Part shown: positions 22,922 to 31,181 of the stretch, piece after piece
How the letters are laid out: each line of letters starts with the position of its first letter
How positions within the stretch are numbered: position 1 is the stretch's first letter
Source of the DNA: Prevotella sp.
Lineage (GTDB): Bacteria; Bacteroidota; Bacteroidia; Bacteroidales; Bacteroidaceae
Direction: 5' to 3'
DNA length: 44,890 bases
Assembly (NCBI GenBank): GCA_017430675.1
Contig: JAFRMM010000213.1
Location: forward strand, 1-44,890
Program-made: the position numbers and the translations under genes
The notes under the pieces: generated by a model
Databases searched by the model: none
Seen by the model: only the letters and a program-made list of their open reading frames with translations
Told to the model about the DNA's origin: nothing

Positions 22922-25900
22922 TTAGTTGAACAGGTAACGGATCGTGAACATGATGCGGTAGGTTGAGGCTGTGTTCTCGTAGTTCTGAGAAGTAGAGAGG
23001 TGGCGCTCACCGTCCACGAGGTTATACGTGTACTGATTGTTCTTGGCATCGTAACTGAGCAGGGTGTTACCCGTGATCTGCTTGTAGAGACCCCAGTCCT
23101 TGCAGAGGAAGTTCAGCAGGTTCTCCACGTCCATACCGAGTTGCAGGGCGTGTCTGGTCTTACCAATCTGAATGCTCATATCACGCAGATAGCGGAAGTC
23201 GAGTTGATGGTGCCAAGGCATCTTGGCGCCGCCACGCTCCGCATACTTACCCGTGCGGTTCTTCAGGTAGTCATCCTGCTGGATGAACTCCCAGAAGTCG
23301 TTACGCTGCATCTCTGCCGTATAAGTCTCACCATTGACCTTACTCTCAGCAAAGTCCCAGTTGTTCAGTTCCTGACGTGATGCCGGTACGTAGATCAGGT
23401 TGCCGGGAGCCGACGGGTCGTTGTTGATGTTGCTGGTGAAGATGTAAGAGTAGCGGCTGTAGGCATAATTGCCCAGATAGGCGTACTGATAAGCATCATA
23501 AACGAGGCTGAACGTCGAGGTGGCGTACTTCGACTCCTTCAACTTATAACTGGCACCGATGAGCAGACGGTTAGGAGCCACGTAGGTAGCATAACCCGTC
23601 TCATTGTCGTTCACAGCGTTGATGGAGTTGCGGTAGTTGTTGTAAGCAGAAGACACCTGGTCGCCGATACCCTCGGTATAACTCTTGGCGGTCGAGAGGG
23701 TGTAACTGGCATTGAGGTCGAGACCGAAGTCGAAGGCCTTGTGCAACTGGAAACTCAGAGAAGCGTAGTAAGCCTTCGAGCCGGCGTTCTCCAGCACATA
23801 GGCGCTCTGCTTATTATAGGTGGACATCTTATGGCGTACATCACCATGGCCGAGGTCAACGGTTGATGAGCCGTCCCAATAGACATTGGCGTTGGACACG
23901 ACGACAGGATTCAAATCCCTGTTGTAGATAAACTCTGTGGTGAAGTCGATGTCGCCAGGCAACTTGGCATCGAAGGCCAGCGAAGCCTTCCAGGTCTTCG
24001 GCATACGAAGATCCTCGCTCAGGATCGTAGGACCGCTGGGGATGGAGGTGCTGCTGACGGCACCGATCTGGCTGAGCATATCCTCCTGACTCGGGGTGGT
24101 CTGTCCATATACGGAGATTGTCGGCAGGGTATTACCATTAGAGGTCGTGGCCACGTACGAGGTCTGACCCATACCAGAGTTACCCACTGCGGAGACAAGC
24201 CATACGAACGGCATGCGACCTACGAAGAGACCCGTACCACCACGGAGGATATACTTACGGTCGCCTGTCATGTCCCAGTTGAAGCCGACACGCGGTGAGA
24301 AACTCACGCTGGCATCGGGCACATTGTCCGTGCGGAAGTGCTTACCGCCGAAGTCGAGATTATAATAGTCGGCATTGTAGTTGTCCTTCAGTGAAGGATA
24401 GGAAGGCAACTCGAAGCGTACACCTAATGACATGCGGAAGCGCTCGCTCCAACTGATGTTGTCCTGCAGATAGAGCGACCACTGGTTGGTCTTCATCTCA
24501 GAGGTGAACATCGAGAAATCGGCGTTGTTGCCGTAGGTGATACCAAACACGCGGGGATCGCGGCCGAAGACGGCAGCCCAGTTGCCTGCAGCAACCTCCT
24601 CAGGCGTAGCCTCAAAGGCAAAGTATCCGGCAGCAGCCTGTGCATAGCCGTTAGCAGCGAAGTTGTGCTCAAACTGGAGACCTGCAAACAGATTGTGCTT
24701 GCCCAGCGTCACGTTTACCTCGTCGGTGATGACGGTATTCTTCGTCTGAGACAGGTTCCCGTATGTGAAGATGTCGCCCGTAAGAGCCCAGGTGGGATAA
24801 TGATCCTGACCATCGTTCATCACGATCTCCACCACGGGAGCAGCATCGTTGTATTCCGTAGAACGCGGCTGGTCCTGGAAAGAATAGGTGCCACGCAGGG
24901 TGTTGTTCACCTTTCCGAACTTGGAGTTCAACTCGGCTGCGATAGAGGTGAACTTATATTCTGCATAGTAACGGCTGGAGAGCGAACTCATGCCGTAGTT
25001 GGTGTTGCTACCGTATGTGTTCTGATTACCACCATAGATGGCTGTAGCCTGGTTACTACCGATAGAACGGGAAGGAGAAGCGGGATTTGAACTCTTGCGG
25101 TTAGACTTGGTGAAACGGACGTTGAACTTATGGTTGTCGTTGATGTTCCAGTCTAGGCGGGCCAGAATACGGTAGGCGGGGGTCTTCACGTTGTAACCCT
25201 GCCAAGGACCAGTAGTCAAGCCAAAGGTCTTGCTCATATAATCAGAAAGACTCTCCAGTTCTTCAATCTGTGGACGACGGTTAGTTGGGGTGTAAGGAGT
25301 AGAGCCGTTACCCGCACGGGCGACAGGACCTGTCTGCACATTATCCTCTATTTCACCGTTCACGAAGAAGAACAGTTTATCCTTGATGATCGGACCACCC
25401 AGTGTCAAACCATAGGTGTCGTTATGGCCATCATCTACATCGAACACGGCATTACCCACGCGGTTACCCTTCAGCGAGGTACTGGTGATGTAGGTGTAGA
25501 GACTACCCTTGAACTCGTTGGTACCACTCTTCGTGACGGCGTTGATACCACCACCGGTGAATCCGCTCTGACGGACATCGTACGGGGTGATGGAGATGGT
25601 CATCTGATCCAGGGCGTCGAGTGAGATCGGCGTACCACCACCAGGCAGCGGACTGGAACCCAGACCGAAGGCATTGTTGAACGCAGCACCATCAACGGTG
25701 ATGCTCGACTGACGGTAGTTACCACCACCGATAGCCATACCACTGGCGGAACTCGACTGCGGGGTCATCTTCATGATGTCGGTCATCGAACGGCCAATCG
25801 TAGGAACGACAGCCATCTGTGCACCAGTCAGATTCGTCACGGCACCGGAGCGGTCAGAGCGCATCGTGTTGCGCGCTGCTGCCACGATCTCCACTTCCTG

Positions 25901-26242
25901 AAGCATCTCACTGCCCTCAGCGAGTTGGACATCGATCACAGTGTTCTGGCCCAGGGCCAACTGAATGTCAGTGTACTTCTTCGACTGATAGCCGATGTAG
26001 GACACCTCAACCTCATAGGGGCCACCACTACGCATACCCGTAATGGTATAGCGTCCGCTGACGTTGGTCACTGCACGATAGACTGATCCTGAAGGAACGT
26101 GCTTGGCAGTCACTGTGGCACCAATGACTTCCTCGTTATTGGCCGTCACGATACCATTGATGCCAGAAGTTGTAACCTGTGCCACGGCTGCCAGCGAGAG
26201 CGTCAGCAGCGTAACAACCAGAAAAAACAATCTTTTCTGCAT
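22922..26242 (-). CDS. TonB-dependent receptor, Oar-like
   Basis: The protein has 1106 residues. After a signal peptide ending in LAAVAQ comes a carboxypeptidase-regulatory-like domain (about residues 25-110; GINGIVTANNEEVIGATV, YTITGMRSGGPYEVEVSYIGYQ). A plug domain follows (about 115-250) with SITVDGAAFNNAFG and VRQSGFTGGGINAVTKSGTNEFKG, a sequence typical of Oar-type receptors. The remaining 850 residues are a beta-barrel rich in aromatic, Gly and Asn residues, ending in TIRYLFN with the aromatic terminal residue group expected of outer-membrane barrels. No SusD-like partner gene is next to it, so polysaccharide uptake of the SusCD type is unlikely. Oar proteins are known in Myxococcus and Bacteroidetes outer membranes; the ligand here is unknown. 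Confidence 0.92.
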   Translation of the reverse strand: MQKRLFFLVVTLLTLSLAAVAQVTTSGINGIVTANNEEVIGATVTAKHVPSGSVYRAVTNVSGRYTITGMRSGGPYEVEVSYIGYQSKKYTDIQLALGQNTVIDVQLAEGSEMLQEVEIVAAARNTMRSDRSGAVTNLTGAQMAVVPTIGRSMTDIMKMTPQSSSASGMAIGGGNYRQSSITVDGAAFNNAFGLGSSPLPGGGTPISLDALDQMTISITPYDVRQSGFTGGGINAVTKSGTNEFKGSLYTYITSTSLKGNRVGNAVFDVDDGHNDTYGLTLGGPIIKDKLFFFVNGEIEDNVQTGPVARAGNGSTPYTPTNRRPQIEELESLSDYMSKTFGLTTGPWQGYNVKTPAYRILARLDWNINDNHKFNVRFTKSNRKSSNPASPSRSIGSNQATAIYGGNQNTYGSNTNYGMSSLSSRYYAEYKFTSIAAELNSKFGKVNNTLRGTYSFQDQPRSTEYNDAAPVVEIVMNDGQDHYPTWALTGDIFTYGNLSQTKNTVITDEVNVTLGKHNLFAGLQFEHNFAANGYAQAAAGYFAFEATPEEVAAGNWAAVFGRDPRVFGITYGNNADFSMFTSEMKTNQWSLYLQDNISWSERFRMSLGVRFELPSYPSLKDNYNADYYNLDFGGKHFRTDNVPDASVSFSPRVGFNWDMTGDRKYILRGGTGLFVGRMPFVWLVSAVGNSGMGQTSYVATTSNGNTLPTISVYGQTTPSQEDMLSQIGAVSSTSIPSGPTILSEDLRMPKTWKASLAFDAKLPGDIDFTTEFIYNRDLNPVVVSNANVYWDGSSTVDLGHGDVRHKMSTYNKQSAYVLENAGSKAYYASLSFQLHKAFDFGLDLNASYTLSTAKSYTEGIGDQVSSAYNNYRNSINAVNDNETGYATYVAPNRLLIGASYKLKESKYATSTFSLVYDAYQYAYLGNYAYSRYSYIFTSNINNDPSAPGNLIYVPASRQELNNWDFAESKVNGETYTAEMQRNDFWEFIQQDDYLKNRTGKYAERGGAKMPWHHQLDFRYLRDMSIQIGKTRHALQLGMDVENLLNFLCKDWGLYKQITGNTLLSYDAKNNQYTYNLVDGERHLSTSQNYENTASTYRIMFTIRYLFN

Positions 26243-26274
26243 AAATTAGAACTGTTTTTAATTAGTTAATTAAA

Positions 26275-26289
26275 TCGGTATAGTACCGA
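26275..26289 (-). promoter_or_regulatory. Small hairpin in the receptor mRNA leader
   Basis: TCGGTA-TAG-TACCGA is a perfect 6-bp stem with a 3-base loop, located between the -7 element and the start codon. It may stabilise or regulate the leader; no riboswitch class is recognised. Confidence 0.4.
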
Positions 26290-26306
26290 CGTTATCTTTT
26301 CGGGTG

Positions 26307-26314
26307 CAAATATA
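26307..26314 (-). promoter_or_regulatory. -7 promoter element for the Oar-like receptor gene
   Basis: The minus strand reads TATATTTG, an exact -7 consensus, about 65 bases before the start codon. A TTTTG lies upstream at 26339-26343, at a rather long spacing of 24 bases. Confidence 0.55.
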
Positions 26315-26384
26315 AGAAAAAGAATCGAGATATTGTTACAAAACGGCAAGTTTTTTTAAAATTGGTAAAAATACTTGCGGAATG

Positions 26385-27176
26385 CTAATGAAGGACGATA
26401 CCCGTCAAAATGCGCCCAGAGTCTAGTCCCAGACGGCGGGCCGAAAAATAATCCTCATACTGGTCGTAGGTACAGATGCCCGTCGTCTGTATATGGTCTG
26501 TCTGGAGTCCCACTTCTTCCAACTGCAGACGACAGCACTGCCATAGGTCGATGTGCCATTTCTCATAGCGGCGTGCGATCTGCTCCATGGGATAGCCCGC
26601 AGCGGCAAACTGCTCATACACCTCGTCGCCCACCTCGAAGTTCTGCAGGGAGATGCCCGGACCGATGACGGCCTTCAGGGCCTCCGGCCGCGAGTGATAG
26701 GCCATCTGCATCGAGGTGACGGCCACACCCGCGATGTCGGCTGCCGTTCCACGCCAGCCACTGTGCACCACACTGGCGGCATGGTGCTCAGGATCATATA
26801 TAATAATAGGTATGCAGTCGGCCGTGGAAACGCCAATGCAGATGTCTGGGATATTCGTCATCAGGGCATCGATGTCCTCCAGCACCTGTCGCCGTACCTC
26901 TTCGGAAAGGCGGAAGAAGGTCTTGCCGACCTGTGCGATGCCCGTGCCATGTACCTGATGGGGCATGACGAGGCGATCATCCTTGATCTTCAACATCTGG
27001 CACAGAGCCTTACGGTTGGCGGCGATGTCTTCAGGATCGTCACCGCAGTAGAGGTTCACGTTGAACGCGCCGTGGTTGCCCTGGCTGATGCCGCCATGTC
27101 GGGTAGAACTGAAGGCTGTCACGCCTTCGGCAATATCGTAGAATGTCAGTTGGGGTTTAAGTCGGGACTTTCTCAT
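26385..27176 (-). CDS. pgeF: Peptidoglycan editing factor / YfiH-family (polyphenol oxidase-like) protein
   Basis: The protein has 263 residues. The Zn/Cu-binding motifs of the YfiH family (DUF152) are present: STRHGGISQGNHGAFNV near the N-terminus, VMPHQVHGTG, GVSTADCIPIIIYD and VVHSGWRGTAADI, supplying the His-Cys-His set. In E. coli PgeF removes wrongly built L-Ser-containing peptidoglycan precursors; other members have been reported as laccase-like or purine nucleoside-cleaving enzymes. It is the last gene of the hpt-adk-obgE-pgeF cluster, 6 bases after obgE. Confidence 0.9.
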   Translation of the reverse strand: MRKSRLKPQLTFYDIAEGVTAFSSTRHGGISQGNHGAFNVNLYCGDDPEDIAANRKALCQMLKIKDDRLVMPHQVHGTGIAQVGKTFFRLSEEVRRQVLEDIDALMTNIPDICIGVSTADCIPIIIYDPEHHAASVVHSGWRGTAADIAGVAVTSMQMAYHSRPEALKAVIGPGISLQNFEVGDEVYEQFAAAGYPMEQIARRYEKWHIDLWQCCRLQLEEVGLQTDHIQTTGICTYDQYEDYFSARRLGLDSGRILTGIVLH

Positions 27177-27182
27177 AGAAGA

Positions 27183-28346
27183 TTATTCTAGATCTCCTTG
27201 GGCTCCTAGGTCTTCTAGGTCTTCAAGGTCATCAAGGTCAATATACTCGATATCCTCGTCCTCACCCTCGTCGGCCAGTTCCTGGGCAAAGTGACTCATG
27301 TCCTTATCGCGGTGAACGAGGGAATCCTCGGCGATGACGGTGGCGAGTTTGTTGCTCTCAGCGTTCAGTTCGCGCCAGAGCACATCCTTCAGTTCCTCCA
27401 GTCCGAAGCCTGTCACGGCGGAGATAAACACCACGGGCACATCCTGCGGCAGAGTCTCCTTCAGCATCTCGATGAGTTCGTCGTCAAGCAGGTCGCACTT
27501 CGTGACGGCCAGCACACGGTGCTTGTCGAGCATCTCGGGATTGAACTGCTTCAGTTCGTTAAGCAGGATCTCGTATTCGCGCTTGATATCGTCGGTATCG
27601 CCCGGCACCATGAAGAGCAATAGGGAGTTGCGCTCGATATGGCGGAGGAAACGGAGTCCCAGGCCCTTACCCTCGCTTGCCCCTTCGATGATGCCCGGGA
27701 TGTCGGCCATCACAAACGACTTGTTGTCACGGTAGCCCACGATACCCAGCGAAGGCTCCATCGTGGTGAAGGGGTAGTTGGCGATCTTCGGACGGGCATT
27801 GGAGAGAGCCGATACCAGCGTGGATTTGCCGGCATTGGGGAAGCCCACGAGACCCACATCGGCCAGGAGTTTCAGTTCGAGGATGATGGTCATCTCCTGC
27901 ATCGGCTCGCCCGGCTGTGCATAGCGCGGGGCCTGGTTGGTGGCGCTGCGGAACTGGAAATTGCCGAGTCCACCGCGACCGCCTTTCAGTAGCACGACCT
28001 CCTGTCCGTCATAGGTCACATCGCAGACATACTTTCCCGTCTCGGCATCATAGACCACGGTGCCGCAGGGCACGTCGATATACACGTCCTTGCCGTCGGT
28101 GCCGTGGCACTTGTCCTTGCCGCCGTTGCCGCCGTGCTCTGCGAAGATATGGCGCTCGTACTTCAGGTGGAGCAGTGTCCAGTAGTTGTGGTTGCCGCGC
28201 AGGATGATGCTGCCACCCTTGCCGCCATCGCCCCCGTCGGGGCCGCCGTTGGGGTTATACTTCACGTGGCGCAGGTGCATGCTCCCCCTGCCGCCCTTGC
28301 CAGAGCGGCATAGGATCTTTACATAATCGACGAAATTACTCTCCAT
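27183..28346 (-). CDS. obgE: Obg-family GTPase
   Basis: The protein has 387 residues. The N-terminal glycine-rich Obg domain ([31 protein letters not shown]) covers about residues 1-158. The GTPase domain follows, with G1 [10 protein letters not shown]3 [16 protein letters not shown] and G4 TKCD. The family acts in late large-ribosomal-subunit assembly and stress responses. The C-terminus is a short acidic tail ([14 protein letters not shown]). Its codons form a degenerate 9-base repeat that contains CCTAGG, similar to the intergenic decamer arrays; acidic variable tails are normal for Obg. Confidence 0.97.
   Translation of the reverse strand: MESNFVDYVKILCRSGKGGRGSMHLRHVKYNPNGGPDGGDGGKGGSIILRGNHNYWTLLHLKYERHIFAEHGGNGGKDKCHGTDGKDVYIDVPCGTVVYDAETGKYVCDVTYDGQEVVLLKGGRGGLGNFQFRSATNQAPRYAQPGEPMQEMTIILELKLLADVGLVGFPNAGKSTLVSALSNARPKIANYPFTTMEPSLGIVGYRDNKSFVMADIPGIIEGASEGKGLGLRFLRHIERNSLLLFMVPGDTDDIKREYEILLNELKQFNPEMLDKHRVLAVTKCDLLDDELIEMLKETLPQDVPVVFISAVTGFGLEELKDVLWRELNAESNKLATVIAEDSLVHRDKDMSHFAQELADEGEDEDIEYIDLDDLEDLEDLGAQGDLE
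27188..27240 (-). repeat. Degenerate CCTAGG-like 9-bp repeat coding for the ObgE acidic tail
   Basis: The plus strand reads CTCCTAGGT, CTTCTAGGT, CTTCAAGGT, CATCAAGGT in succession, a 9-base period that keeps the reading frame and encodes DxxD/EDL repeats. A TCTAGA and CTTGGG precede it next to the stop codon. It resembles the decamer arrays but with a coding-compatible period. Confidence 0.6.
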
Positions 28347-28401
28347 ACTATAGGATTGCCTAGGATTACCTAGGATTACCTAGGACTGCCTAGGATTTCT
28401 A
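28347..28401 (-). repeat. CCTAGG decamer tandem array between adk and obgE
   Basis: Units of the form CCTAGGATTN repeat with an exact 10-base period (GGATTGCCTA, GGATTACCTA twice, GGACTGCCTA). The array ends in TCTAGA, whose CTA supplies the TAG stop of adk (28399-28401), and extends to the obgE start codon. It matches the array at 19306-19367 in unit, period and position. Confidence 0.9.
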
Positions 28402-28971
28402 GATACTATCTATGACCTCGCAGATATCTGCGAAGATGCGGTCGAGTTCTCCGAGACCATCGATATGATAATGCACGCCCTCCTGCTTGTACCAGTCGAT
28501 GAGCGGCTGCGTCTGGCTGTGATATACCACAAGACGCTTCTTGATGGTCTCCTCATTGTCGTCGGCACGCCCGCTCTGCTTGCCGCGCAGGATCAGGCGC
28601 TTCATCAACTCGTCCTCCGGCACGTCGAGTTCGATCATGGCGGCCACCTTGTCACCACGCTCACTGAGCATCTGCTTCAGGGCCTCGGCCTGTGGGATAG
28701 TACGGGGGAAACCGTCGAAGATCACACCTGTGTGCTCTCGTCCAAGAGCGTCATAGACGCTGGCGAGGATCGACACCATCAGGTTGTCGGGGATCAGTTG
28801 CCCGTTGTCAATATACTGCTGAGCCGTCTTACCGAGTTCGGAACCTTTCTTGATCTCGCCGCGAAGCACGTCACCCGTGGAGATGTGGTTCAGGCCGTAC
28901 TTCTCTATCAGTTTGTCGCTCTGCGTTCCCTTGCCGGAACCTGGCGCTCCGAAAATCACAATATTCTTCAT
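28399..28971 (-). CDS. adk: Adenylate kinase
   Basis: The protein has 190 residues and converts ATP plus AMP to two ADP. The P-loop GAPGSGKGT is at residues 8-16; the AMP-binding region STGDVLRGEIKKGSELG, the FDGFPRT motif and GRADDNEETIKKRL with catalytic arginines are all present. It is the short type lacking the zinc-binding LID insert. The gene sits between hpt (12 bases upstream) and obgE, separated from the latter by a decamer array that supplies its stop codon. Confidence 0.97.
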   Translation of the reverse strand: MKNIVIFGAPGSGKGTQSDKLIEKYGLNHISTGDVLRGEIKKGSELGKTAQQYIDNGQLIPDNLMVSILASVYDALGREHTGVIFDGFPRTIPQAEALKQMLSERGDKVAAMIELDVPEDELMKRLILRGKQSGRADDNEETIKKRLVVYHSQTQPLIDWYKQEGVHYHIDGLGELDRIFADICEVIDSI

Positions 28972-28983
28972 ATCCTAATCCTT

Positions 28984-29538
28984 TTAATCTTCAATGCTAT
29001 TTTTATTGGCTATCGTATAAACGTCCTTCAACTCACGCCCCTGCTGGTCATAGTCCAGCCCGTAGCCCACGATGAAATCGTCGGGAATGCGGAAGGCCAC
29101 GTAGTCGATCGTCAGATCCTCCTTCAGTTTGTCGGGTTTGAAGAACAGGGCACAGATGTGCACCGACTCAGGATTGCGGGTGCCCAGCGACTCTATCATC
29201 CGCTTCATGGTTCGACCGCTCTCCACGATATCCTCCACAATCACGATAGTCCTGCCACTCAGATCTTCGTTGATACCAATTACCTCCTTAACTTTACCTG
29301 TAGAAGTGGTACCCTGATAGGAAGCCAGTTTCACAAAAGATATTTCACAGGGGATGGTCATCTCGCGCATCAGGTCGGCGGCAAAGATAAACGAGCCATT
29401 AAGCACGCCGAGGAAGAGCGGATTCTTCCCCTCCAGGTCCTTGCTGATCTGCTGGGCCACAGCCTTCACACGCGCCTTAATCTCAGACTCTGGGATAGAT
29501 TTGCGGAATGTCTTGTCCTTGACTCTTACGATGCTCAT
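28984..29538 (-). CDS. hpt: Hypoxanthine phosphoribosyltransferase
   Basis: The protein has 184 residues and salvages hypoxanthine (and usually guanine) with PRPP. The PRPP-binding loop is IVIVEDIVESGRTM, and the family strands LFLGVLNGSFIFAADLMREM and VGYGLDYDQQGRELKDVY are clear. It is the first gene of the hpt-adk-obgE-pgeF unit, with an exact TACTTTTG -7 element about 26 bases upstream. Confidence 0.95.
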   Translation of the reverse strand: MSIVRVKDKTFRKSIPESEIKARVKAVAQQISKDLEGKNPLFLGVLNGSFIFAADLMREMTIPCEISFVKLASYQGTTSTGKVKEVIGINEDLSGRTIVIVEDIVESGRTMKRMIESLGTRNPESVHICALFFKPDKLKEDLTIDYVAFRIPDDFIVGYGLDYDQQGRELKDVYTIANKNSIED

Positions 29539-29563
29539 ACGCTGAAAAGATTAAAAACTTGTG

Positions 29564-29571
29564 CAAAAGTA
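29564..29571 (-). promoter_or_regulatory. -7 promoter element for hpt
   Basis: The minus strand reads TACTTTTG, an exact TAnnTTTG match 25 bases before the hpt start. The -33 position falls within an interspersed repeat and is not clearly recognisable. Confidence 0.55.
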
Positions 29572-29572
29572 C

Positions 29573-29654
29573 AAAAAAAGTCACAGATTTCACAGACTTT
29601 ACAAGAAATTTAATATTAATCTGTGTTAATCGGCGGAATCTGTGGCTCTTTTTT
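29573..29654. repeat. Imperfect inverted repeat built from AATCTGTG/CACAGATT units
   Basis: AAAAAAAGTCACAGATT (29573-29589) is mirrored by AATCTGTGGCTCTTTTTT (29637-29654), with further CACAGA and AATCTGTG units inside. It fills the hpt-nnr divergent intergenic region and lies between the two -7 elements. Confidence 0.65.
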
Positions 29655-29656
29655 CA

Positions 29657-29664
29657 TATCTTTG
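29657..29664 (+). promoter_or_regulatory. -7 promoter element for nnr (leaderless-type position)
   Basis: TATCTTTG is an exact -7 consensus and is followed by CACCT and then the nnr ATG at 29670. Only 5 bases separate the element from the start codon, so the mRNA is expected to have almost no leader. Confidence 0.6.
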
Positions 29665-29669
29665 CACCT

Positions 29670-31181
29670 ATGAAAATCTTTACGAGCGCCCAGATACATG
29701 AACTGGACAAATATACGATCGAGCACGAGCCCATCAAATCCATCGATTTGATGGAGCGTGCGGCTAAGGCCTTGACCCAAGTGATCACCGATGTATGGAA
29801 CAGTTCGACGCCCATTATCGTCTTTGCCGGCCCAGGCAATAATGGCGGCGACGCGCTTGCCGTGGCGAGAATGCTGATAGACAGGAACTATGAGGTGACC
29901 GTCTATCTGTTCAATATCTCAGGTCATCTTTCCGAGGACTGTACTATCAACAAGCAGCGTCTGCTCACCAAGCGCGCCAAGGCCTTTGTCGAGGTGACGC
30001 AGGAGTTCGAACCGCCACAGTTGGAGGCTGGCATGCTCGTGATTGATGGTCTCTTTGGCTCAGGACTGAACAAGCCGCTGGCGGGTGGCTTCGCCTCGCT
30101 GGTGAAATACATCAACGCCTCGCCTTCGAAGACCGTCAGCATCGACATGCCTTCAGGACTGATGACGGAGGACAATACCTATAACGTCAGGGCCAACATT
30201 ATCCGTGCCGACATGACGCTCACCCTCCAGCACCAGAAACTCTCGTTCCTCTTTGCCGAGAACCAACAGTTTATAGGTCAGTTGAAGGTGCTGGATATCC
30301 GCCTGAGCAAAGAAGGCATCGAGAAGATTGACGCGAACTACACCCTGTTGGAGGAGAACGATGTCCGTCCGCGGATCATGAAGCGAGACCCCTTCGCCCA
30401 TAAGGGTAAGATGGGCAACGCCCTCATCATCGCCGGCAGTTACGGTATGGGCGGTGCCTCCGTACTTGCTACAAAGGCCTGTCTGCGCTCAGGAGCCGGC
30501 AAGGTGACCGTCCATACGCCGAAGCGCAATAATGTGATCATGCAGATCAGCGTGCCGGAGGCCATCATCCAGTTTGACAGGGAGGAGACCACCTTCTCTG
30601 AGGCCGTCGATACGGAAGATTTCAATGCCGTGGGTATCGGTCCCGGACTGGGCACCAGTGAGCAGACGGCTATCGCCATCATTGCCCAGTTGCGCCGCAC
30701 CCAGTGCCCGTTGGTGGCTGATGCGGATGCCATCAATATCCTCGCCAACCACCGTGCATGGTTGCAGCAACTGCCCAAGGGCATCATCCTGACACCCCAC
30801 CCCAAGGAGTTCGACCGTCTGGAAGGGCATTCTGCCGACAGTTTCGAGCGTCTGATGAAGGCCCGCGACCTTGCCCAGCGTATCCAGGGCTATGTGCTGC
30901 TGAAGGGCCATAATACTTCCCTTTGTCTGCCCGACGGACATATCATGTTCAACCCCACGGGCAATGCGGGCATGGCCACCGCCGGCAGCGGCGACGTACT
31001 TACTGGCATTATCACGGGACTGCTCGCCCGGGGCTACAAACAGGAGGATGCCTGTGTCGTCGGTATGTATCTACACGGCATGGCTGGCGACTTTGCTGCC
31101 CGTGAACTCGGACAGGAGAGTGTCATTGCCAGCGATCTCATCCAGTACCTGCCTTACGCTTTCAAACGACTTAATGAATAA
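29670..31181 (+). CDS. nnr: Bifunctional NAD(P)HX epimerase/dehydratase
   Basis: The protein has 503 residues with two fused domains that repair hydrated NAD(P)H. The YjeF_N epimerase domain (about 1-215) has MKIFTSAQIHELDKYTI and FAGPGNNGGDALAVARML. The YjeF_C dehydratase domain (about 225-500) has GKMGNALIIAGSYGMGGA, GIGPGLGTSEQT, DADAINIL and the nucleotide-binding NAGMATAGSGDVLTGI. The ORF is open further upstream, but that part is encoded by an interspersed repeat, and homologues begin at MKI. It is divergent from hpt and overlaps the next gene by 8 bases. Confidence 0.95.
   Translation: MKIFTSAQIHELDKYTIEHEPIKSIDLMERAAKALTQVITDVWNSSTPIIVFAGPGNNGGDALAVARMLIDRNYEVTVYLFNISGHLSEDCTINKQRLLTKRAKAFVEVTQEFEPPQLEAGMLVIDGLFGSGLNKPLAGGFASLVKYINASPSKTVSIDMPSGLMTEDNTYNVRANIIRADMTLTLQHQKLSFLFAENQQFIGQLKVLDIRLSKEGIEKIDANYTLLEENDVRPRIMKRDPFAHKGKMGNALIIAGSYGMGGASVLATKACLRSGAGKVTVHTPKRNNVIMQISVPEAIIQFDREETTFSEAVDTEDFNAVGIGPGLGTSEQTAIAIIAQLRRTQCPLVADADAINILANHRAWLQQLPKGIILTPHPKEFDRLEGHSADSFERLMKARDLAQRIQGYVLLKGHNTSLCLPDGHIMFNPTGNAGMATAGSGDVLTGIITGLLARGYKQEDACVVGMYLHGMAGDFAARELGQESVIASDLIQYLPYAFKRLNE

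Noticed and set aside
22922..26242. SusC of a polysaccharide utilisation locus
   Set aside because: No SusD-like gene or carbohydrate enzyme is adjacent, and the plug sequence fits Oar-type receptors better.
29559..29669. Upstream extension of the nnr reading frame
   Set aside because: The extra residues are encoded by the interspersed CACAGATT repeat and contain no family sequence; homologues begin at MKI.
30964..31173. Upstream extension of the DUF4831 reading frame
   Set aside because: It overlaps the conserved C-terminal domain of nnr in another frame, and a good signal peptide begins at 31174 or 31183.
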